This document shows, in pieces, positions 6,787-8,949 of a stretch of DNA of 8,949 nt. Each line of letters opens with the position of its first letter. The stretch's first letter is position 1. Under the pieces are notes generated by a model that had not been told where the DNA came from, ran no database searches, and was given only the letters and a program-made list of their open reading frames with translations. The translations under genes were made by a program, and so were the position numbers. The stretch lies in NCBI GenBank assembly GCA_030699055.1, contig JAUYKX010000174.1, forward strand, positions 1-8,949, written 5' to 3'. The stretch is from Candidatus Nanopelagicales bacterium. GTDB lineage: Bacteria > Actinomycetota > Actinomycetes > S36-B12 > UBA10799.

Positions 6787-7626
6787 ATGGGAACATCGCT
6801 TATGCCCGACAACTCAAGTATCGACAGTTCACAGCTATCAGACCCGGCATTGGTCACGACTGAGCGCGAAGGTCACGTTCTGCTGATCGGAATCAACCGA
6901 CCGCGGAAGTACAACGCCTTCAACTTAGCTTTGATCGATCAGCTGGGTGCGGCCTACGAGGCGCTGGGTGACGACGGTGATCTGCGCGCCGGCGTTCTCT
7001 TCTCCCACGGCGAGCACTTCTCGGCCGGACTGGACCTGGCCGAAGTCGCACCGGAAGTAGCCTCCCGCGGACCAATCGCCCTGACCGGCAATCACCGCTA
7101 CGACCCGTTTGGCCTGTGGGCTCCCCCGGTGCCCAAGCCGGTCGTCATGGCTGTTCAGGGGATTGCCTTCACGTTATCAATCGAGCTCGCATTGGCGAGC
7201 GACATCGTCATCGCCGCCGATGACGTCCGTTTCCGTCAGCTCGAGATCGGTCGGGGAATCATGCCGTTCGGTGGGGCCACGATCAGAGGTCCTCTTCAAC
7301 TCGGTTGGGGCAACGCCATGCGGTTTCTGCTCACCGCGGAGGAGTTCGGAGCTCAAGAGGCTCTCCGGATTGGTCTCGTGCAGGAAGTGGTTCCGGTGGG
7401 TCAACAGACGGAACGCGCACTGCGCATCGCCCAGACCATCGCTGATCAGGCCCCGCTCGCGGTCCAATCCACGCTGGCCAATGCCCGCATCGCAACCGGT
7501 GCCGGTATCGATTCCGCCCGGGAGCATCTCACCCCGACGTTGGCGAAACTGATGTCCAGTGAGGATGCCCTCGAGGGGCTGGACAGCTTCCGGGATCGGC
7601 GGCCCGCAAATTTCACGGGCCGTTGA
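6787..7626 (+). CDS. Crotonase / enoyl-CoA hydratase family protein (PRK06563-like)
   Basis: This complete crotonase-fold protein has 279 residues from the ATG at 6787, or 274 from the in-frame ATG at 6802. The second start has GGGA about 9 bases ahead and may be the true one. Recognisable parts: VLLIGINRPRKYNAFN (31-46), the first oxyanion-hole segment GEHFSAGLDL (75-84), the second segment AFTLSIELALASD (127-139), and FRQLEIGRGIMPFGG (149-163). Both glutamates equivalent to the hydratase catalytic pair are present (E133, E153), so hydration of an enoyl-CoA is plausible. The phrases FTLSIEL, PFGGATIRGP and GWGNAMRFLLTAEEF resemble, from memory, a crotonase subgroup (PRK06563) whose members usually read FTLGIEL. 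The exact substrate is not known. The enzyme would be cytoplasmic and act on acyl-CoA thioesters, in fatty-acid or related degradation. No beta-oxidation partner gene is in the window, and the neighbours are unrelated. Confidence 0.88.
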   Translation: MGTSLMPDNSSIDSSQLSDPALVTTEREGHVLLIGINRPRKYNAFNLALIDQLGAAYEALGDDGDLRAGVLFSHGEHFSAGLDLAEVAPEVASRGPIALTGNHRYDPFGLWAPPVPKPVVMAVQGIAFTLSIELALASDIVIAADDVRFRQLEIGRGIMPFGGATIRGPLQLGWGNAMRFLLTAEEFGAQEALRIGLVQEVVPVGQQTERALRIAQTIADQAPLAVQSTLANARIATGAGIDSAREHLTPTLAKLMSSEDALEGLDSFRDRRPANFTGR

Positions 7627-7650
7627 CCATCATTTGACCCGAAACTTCAC

Positions 7651-7692
7651 GGCCAAGCGGCCGAATCGGCATCGCGTGATCCGACCTTGGCC
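7651..7692. repeat. Spaced inverted repeat upstream of the GH15 gene
   Basis: GGCCAAG (7651-7657) and its exact complement CTTGGCC (7686-7692) flank 28 bases that include a near-palindrome, GCCGAATCGGC (7660-7670). The right arm ends two bases before the proposed -10 element. The structure could be an operator, or a weak terminator for the crotonase gene, but no T-run follows it. Seven-base arms with a long gap can occur by chance. Confidence 0.35.
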
Positions 7693-7694
7693 AG

Positions 7695-7700
7695 TAACCT
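7695..7700 (+). promoter_or_regulatory. Predicted -10 element for leaderless transcription of the GH15 gene
   Basis: TAACCT fits the actinobacterial TANNNT -10 pattern. It occupies positions -12 to -7 relative to the A of the ATG at 7707, which would place the transcription start on the start codon itself. No Shine-Dalgarno-like sequence lies before the ATG (the bases are GCGCCC). No good -35 hexamer is visible, which is common for such promoters. Confidence 0.5.
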
Positions 7701-7706
7701 GCGCCC

Positions 7707-8949
7707 ATGTCGGACTACCTACCCATTGAAGATCACGGCCTGATCGGGGACCTGCAGACTGCGGCGCTGGTCGGTAAGGACGGGACGATCGACTGGTTCT
7801 GCGCGCCACGCTTCGACTCCCCCAGCATCTTCGGCTCGATACTCGACGCCGACGACGGAGGCCACTTCCGACTCACGGTGACTGAACCAAATCCGGTGAT
7901 CAAGCAGCTATACATGATCGACACCGCCGTTCTCCTTACCCGCTATCTCACAGAAGCGGGCGTGGCGGAAGTACTGGACTTCATGCCGATCGATCAGCCC
8001 AAGACTGCCTCCGACACGCACGAGATCTTCCGCCTGGCGCGGGTCGTACGAGGAGAGATCACGTTCAGCATGGAGTGCTCCCCGCGGTTCGACTACGGGC
8101 GAGCCGAGCACGAACTGACCCTGACCGACCATCACGCGCTGTTCACCTCCGACGACATCGAGCTTTCGCTCCACGCCACCGCCAAGCTCAGCCACGCCGG
8201 AGGAAAGCATCGCCGAAACGGAGTCGCCCGCAGCGAGTTCACCCTGAAGGAGGGGGAGAACTCCGGCTTCATCCTGTCCACCGGGCCCGTGGGCCGGGAA
8301 GCGGGCACTCTCGCCCCCGAACGGGTAACCCGCATGCTCAACGACACGATCAACTACTGGCGCACCTGGGTGAACCGCGGAACCTACGTCGGCCGCTGGC
8401 GCGAAATGGTCAACAGGTCCGCAGTAACGATCAAGCTTCTCACTTACGCGCCCACCGGGGCCATGGTCGCCGCTCCGACGACAAGCCTCCCGGAGAAGGT
8501 AGGCGGCCCACGCAACTGGGACTACCGGTTTTCGTGGGTACGCGATTCGTCATTCGCCCTGACGGCTCTGATTCAACTCGGTTACACCGACGAAGTCACC
8601 GAGTTCCTCAAATGGCTGGCCGAGCGCGTCGCCACGGCTTCGAATCATCCATCGGGCCCGCTGAAGCTCATGTACCGGATCGACGGCAGGACCGACCTGG
8701 TCGAAGAAGATTTGACGAATTTCGAGGGCTATGAGAGATCGGCGCCCGTCCGCATCGGTAATGGCGCCGTCGACCAGTTACAGCTGGACATCTATGGCGA
8801 AGCACTCGATGCCGTCTACCAGATGTCGAAAGCCGGTCGACTACTCGGCCACGACGCCTGGATGGACATCGTCTCGGTAACCAATTGGCTGGCCGCCCAT
8901 TGGGATCAACCCGACGAGGGAATCTGGGAGACCCGAGGGGGCAGGAAGG
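7707..8949 (+). CDS. Glycoside hydrolase family 15 protein, trehalase-like (partial, 3' end cut)
   Basis: From the ATG at 7707 the frame stays open to the window edge, giving 414 residues; full-length relatives have roughly 600-670. Residues about 3-50, with IEDHGLIGDLQTAALVGKDG and IDWFCAPRFDSPS, match the TREH-N domain found ahead of bacterial GH15 catalytic domains. The catalytic domain begins near residue 215. RNWDYRFSWVRD (269-280) is the substrate-binding block, with W277, R279 and D280. PVRIGN (347-352) and QLQLDIYGE (357-365) are typical of the family. GIWETRGG (405-412) carries E408, the presumed general acid. The catalytic base lies beyond the window. GH15 enzymes of this architecture include mycobacterial trehalase and glucoamylase-like alpha-glucosidases, so the likely reaction is hydrolysis of trehalose or another alpha-glucoside to glucose. 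No signal peptide is visible, so the protein is probably cytoplasmic. Translation is probably leaderless. Confidence 0.92.
   Translation, partial: MSDYLPIEDHGLIGDLQTAALVGKDGTIDWFCAPRFDSPSIFGSILDADDGGHFRLTVTEPNPVIKQLYMIDTAVLLTRYLTEAGVAEVLDFMPIDQPKTASDTHEIFRLARVVRGEITFSMECSPRFDYGRAEHELTLTDHHALFTSDDIELSLHATAKLSHAGGKHRRNGVARSEFTLKEGENSGFILSTGPVGREAGTLAPERVTRMLNDTINYWRTWVNRGTYVGRWREMVNRSAVTIKLLTYAPTGAMVAAPTTSLPEKVGGPRNWDYRFSWVRDSSFALTALIQLGYTDEVTEFLKWLAERVATASNHPSGPLKLMYRIDGRTDLVEEDLTNFEGYERSAPVRIGNGAVDQLQLDIYGEALDAVYQMSKAGRLLGHDAWMDIVSVTNWLAAHWDQPDEGIWETRGGRK

Noticed and set aside
8075..8734. Plus-strand open frame of 219 codons
   Set aside because: It is out of frame with the GH15 gene, whose continuous frame carries clear family motifs through the same stretch.
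1..8949. Defence system, CRISPR array, mobile element or biosynthetic cluster
   Set aside because: I saw no direct repeats with spacers, no transposase, integrase, nuclease or toxin-antitoxin features, and no assembly-line enzymes.

Overview
The window looks like chromosomal DNA of a high-GC actinobacterium. The DNA is GC-rich, coding regions are dense and GC-biased, and GTG and TTG starts occur. One gene has a TANNNT -10 element placed for leaderless transcription, as is common in Actinobacteria. The protein set (TREH-N/GH15 trehalase-like enzyme, PRK06563-type crotonase, OafA-type acyltransferase with an SGNH domain) fits the same group. I cannot name a genus from the sequence alone. There are no tRNA or rRNA genes, insertion sequences, CRISPR arrays or phage genes.

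Layout. Positions 1-131 hold no gene I can support. From 132 to about 6715 four genes lie on the minus strand. Read in their own direction these are: a secreted heparinase II/III-like polysaccharide lyase (4766-6715), an AT3-SGNH membrane acyltransferase (2743-4662), a DUF2207 membrane protein with a glycine-rich tail (768-2576), and a LemA family protein (132-710). The lyase and acyltransferase are 103 bp apart. DUF2207 and LemA are 57 bp apart and look like one transcription unit. About 166 bp, with a plausible promoter, separates the two pairs. On the plus strand, diverging from the lyase across about 71 bp, come a crotonase (6787-7626) and, 80 bp further on, a GH15 enzyme (from 7707) that runs off the right edge just after its presumed general-acid glutamate.

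How the genes may work together. The lyase and the acyltransferase both act outside or across the membrane on glycans, so a role in modifying and remodelling an acidic exopolysaccharide or cell-wall polymer is reasonable, but this is inferred from adjacency. DUF2207 and LemA are envelope proteins of unknown biochemical role that often occur side by side. The crotonase (acyl-CoA metabolism) and the GH15 enzyme (alpha-glucoside or trehalose hydrolysis) look like independent metabolic genes.

I do not see a convincing new multi-gene system. The observations most worth following are the predicted leaderless start of the GH15 gene with an inverted repeat just upstream, the lyase-acyltransferase pair, the lyase's altered NNH-like site, and the glycine-tailed DUF2207-LemA unit.
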